Origin: Pandoraea communis
GTDB taxonomy: Bacteria; Pseudomonadota; Gammaproteobacteria; Burkholderiales; Burkholderiaceae
Assembly (NCBI RefSeq): GCF_902459745.1
Contig: NZ_CABPSJ010000005.1
Coordinates: forward strand, 62,001-126,000
Direction: 5' to 3'
Length of the DNA stretch: 64,000 bases
The notes beneath the pieces were generated by a model. That model had not been told where the DNA came from. It saw nothing but the letters and a program-made list of their open reading frames with translations, and made no database searches. A program made the translations under genes and the position numbers. Of the stretch, positions 62,301 to 64,000 are shown piece after piece. The stretch's first letter is position 1, and the number at the start of each line of letters is the position of its first letter.

Positions 62301-63588
62301 ATTGCACTCCAACGTTCGTGGGCGACGGCGCCGTGCTCGCAAGGGGGCAAACGGTGGCATCGAGCGGCGCACTGAGCGAGAGCTGTTGGGCGGTGGCACT
62401 GCTGGCCTGGCCCGAGCGGGCCGCCTGTTTGGCTGGCGCGGCCGGGGCGTTGCGATGCGTATCGACGTCTGCCGTGACCGACAGGCCCGGCAGCAACACT
62501 GAACGCAGCGACGCCGGCACATCGAGACGGATGCGCACCGGCACGCGCTGCACGATCTTCGTGAAGTTACCGGTGGCGTTCTGCGCGGGCAGCAGCGCAA
62601 ACTGCGCGCCGGTGCCGGGGGAGAGCGAATCGACCACACCATGGATCGGCTCGCCGGGCAAGGCGTCGACATGCACCGTCACCGGCTGGCCGGGACGCAT
62701 GCGGCCGACCTGCGTTTCCTTGAAGTTTGCCGTCAGATAGAGGCTTTGCACCGGCACGACGGTGAGCAGTCGCGTACCCGGCTGCGCGAACTGGCCGACG
62801 CGCACCGCCCGATCGCCAACGCGTCCGGCCAGCGTGCTCTTGACCACCGTGTCCGCGAGGTCGAGGTCTGCCTTGCGCGCGCTTGCCTGTGCCACCGTCA
62901 ACTGCGCTTTGGCCTGCGCCAGCGCGGCGGTGAGCGTGTCCGTCTGCCGCTCGCTCGCTTGCAGGCTGGCCTCATTGCTCTTGAGCGAGGCGTCGGCGCG
63001 TGCGCTGGCATTGCGCAGTTCCGCGAGACGCTCGTCGGTTTCGGCGCCGGTCGCGACCAACGGTACGTAGCGTTTGACCTGACCGGACGAGTACGCGGCG
63101 TTCGCACGTGCGCTGTCGAGTTCAGCGCGTGCCTGTGCGATGGTCGCCGAGTGCTGGGAGAGTTCCGCCTGTGCCCGGGCCACGTCGGCTTCGCGGGCCA
63201 CGACGGTCGCTTGCGCCTCGTCGTAGGCAGCCTGGTACTGGCGCCCATCGAGACGCACGAGCGGCTGGCCGACCGTCACCGTTTCGTTGTCGCGCACCAG
63301 CACTTCGATCACATAGCCGCCCACTTTCGGTGCGACGGTCATGCTGTCGGCTTGCAGATAGGCGTCGTCGGTCGACTCGATGAAGCGCCCGGCAAACCAC
63401 CAGTGTCCGCCCCAACCCAGCGCTGCGACGACGCCCAGCGCCAGCGCGCCGAGCAGGATCTGTTTGCGACGCGGGTTGGCCGGGGCCTTCGTCTGGCTGG
63501 GCTCTGCGACCTTGCCGGCCGGCGCTTGCGCCTGACGTGCGGTGGGCGGCGCCGCTTCCGCCTGTTCGACCTGTGCTGCGTTGGTCAT
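62293..63588 (-). CDS. EmrA-type efflux periplasmic adaptor (HlyD family)
   Basis: A 431-residue membrane fusion protein. A helix at about 45-65 (ILLGALALGVVAALGWGGHWWF) anchors it to the inner membrane. The lipoyl half VAPKVGGYVIEVLVRDNETVTVGQPLVRLD and its partner DTVVKSTLAGRVGDRAVRVGQFAQPGTRLLTVVP flank a long coiled-coil hairpin. GAGGA lies before the ATG at 63588. First gene of the EmrA-EmrB-OMF operon, divergent from the TetR gene. Confidence 0.94.
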   Translation of the reverse strand: MTNAAQVEQAEAAPPTARQAQAPAGKVAEPSQTKAPANPRRKQILLGALALGVVAALGWGGHWWFAGRFIESTDDAYLQADSMTVAPKVGGYVIEVLVRDNETVTVGQPLVRLDGRQYQAAYDEAQATVVAREADVARAQAELSQHSATIAQARAELDSARANAAYSSGQVKRYVPLVATGAETDERLAELRNASARADASLKSNEASLQASERQTDTLTAALAQAKAQLTVAQASARKADLDLADTVVKSTLAGRVGDRAVRVGQFAQPGTRLLTVVPVQSLYLTANFKETQVGRMRPGQPVTVHVDALPGEPIHGVVDSLSPGTGAQFALLPAQNATGNFTKIVQRVPVRIRLDVPASLRSVLLPGLSVTADVDTHRNAPAAPAKQAARSGQASSATAQQLSLSAPLDATVCPLASTAPSPTNVGVQCG

Positions 63589-63601
63589 GGGAACTTCCTC
63601 A

Positions 63602-63648
63602 AATTATTCCATTCGGCACAATTATTCCAGTTGATCGATTTGTGTCAA
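63602..63648 (-). promoter_or_regulatory. EmrA operon promoter with TTATTCCA direct repeats
   Basis: On the minus strand TTGACA (63643-63648) and AATAAT (63621-63626) are 16 bases apart. The ten-base repeat AATTATTCCA occurs at 63602-63611 and 63620-63629 on the plus strand, covering the -10 and the start site. The repeats are likely binding sites for the divergent TetR protein. Confidence 0.65.
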
Positions 63649-63690
63649 GTGTTATATTTTTGACGAAAGTTTTGGCAAGCAAGGACATAC

Positions 63691-64000
63691 ATGACAGGGA
63701 CTTCACGTGCAGGGCGTGCTCGGGGCGTGGCAACGCGTGCGCGGCATGCAGTCGACACGGGGTATCAACGTGGCGAGGAAACGCGCGCGCGCATCGTCCT
63801 CGCGGCGATCAAGTGTTTCGGAGAGTACGGCTTTGCCGGCGCGTCTACGCGAGACATCGCGAACGAGGCAGGGGTGAACGCGCCGGCGCTGCAGTACTAC
63901 TTCGACAACAAGGAAGGGGTGTACAAGGCGTGCGTCGAGTACATCCTGGGTCTTGTGCTGGGCCAGATGGGAGAGGCCATCGAGTTGGCCGAGCGTGTGG
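63691..64000 (+). CDS. TetR-family regulator, 3' end beyond window
   Basis: The first 103 codons of a TetR-type repressor. The helix-turn-helix region reads TRARIVLAAIKCFGEYGFAGASTRDIANEAGVNAPALQYYFDNKEGVYKACVEYI, which resembles the CerR/YbiH subgroup. A basic tail of about 30 residues precedes it. It diverges from the EmrA operon, which it probably represses. The ATG at 63691 follows AAGGA. The ligand-binding part is cut off by the window edge. Confidence 0.88.
   Translation, partial: MTGTSRAGRARGVATRARHAVDTGYQRGEETRARIVLAAIKCFGEYGFAGASTRDIANEAGVNAPALQYYFDNKEGVYKACVEYILGLVLGQMGEAIELAERV

Overview
The window looks like chromosome from a high-GC betaproteobacterium of the order Burkholderiales, most like Pandoraea or a close relative. 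This rests on gene content (kynAUB, FabV, an AcrAB-type RND operon, an EmrAB-OMF operon, yqjDEK-like genes, GcdH) and on codon use, not on a database search. It contains no insertion sequence, integrase, phage gene or CRISPR array. Nearly all genes are intact; only the first (sterol desaturase) and last (TetR regulator) are cut by the window edges.

Layout, left half. Positions 1-8200 hold a truncated sterol desaturase, the penicillin-binding protein DacB, a QseBC/PmrAB-like two-component system, a secreted I78-inhibitor-like protein and a Do-type periplasmic protease. A CTTAAG-N5-CTTAAG box precedes the protease, so the two-component system may control this envelope-stress group. Positions 8200-15600 form a molybdenum locus: XdhC, a CoxG-like protein, a ModE-type regulator lacking the molybdate-binding part, a cytochrome b plus a lipoprotein-like sulfite-oxidase-fold enzyme, an MXKDX repeat protein, and modABC with a ModE operator whose half-sites match E. 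coli. Positions 15800-22860 hold an AcrR-type repressor diverging from a complete RND pump operon, with an AcrR-like operator between them.

Middle. After an acyl-CoA-binding protein come four overlapping, divergent minor-pilin genes (23577-26176), the yqjKED-like membrane genes, a 1-Cys peroxiredoxin, and glutaryl-CoA dehydrogenase diverging from its IclR regulator. Positions 31056-40150 are the most interesting catabolic block: the kynurenine genes kynBUA, a flavin reductase-MarR pair, and a divergent operon encoding a NicX-type ring-cleaving dioxygenase homologue, an alpha/beta hydrolase, an acyl-CoA-dehydrogenase-like flavoprotein and an acyl-CoA ligase. This combination matches no pathway I know and is the best candidate for an undescribed system. 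It is followed by an IclR regulator, a polar amino-acid ABC transporter and a formimidoylglutamase-like enzyme, probably an uptake and breakdown unit.

Right half. MsrA, two unrecognised proteins, a DHA2 drug exporter, FabV, a DUF72-Cfa pair, PdxH, an AsmA-family protein head-to-head with TcdA, and a FadD acyl-CoA ligase follow. Two identical tRNA-Arg(ACG) genes lie at 58688 and 58920. The window ends with an OMF-EmrB-EmrA efflux operon diverging from a TetR repressor. Intrinsic terminators and operator-like palindromes separate most units and are listed individually.
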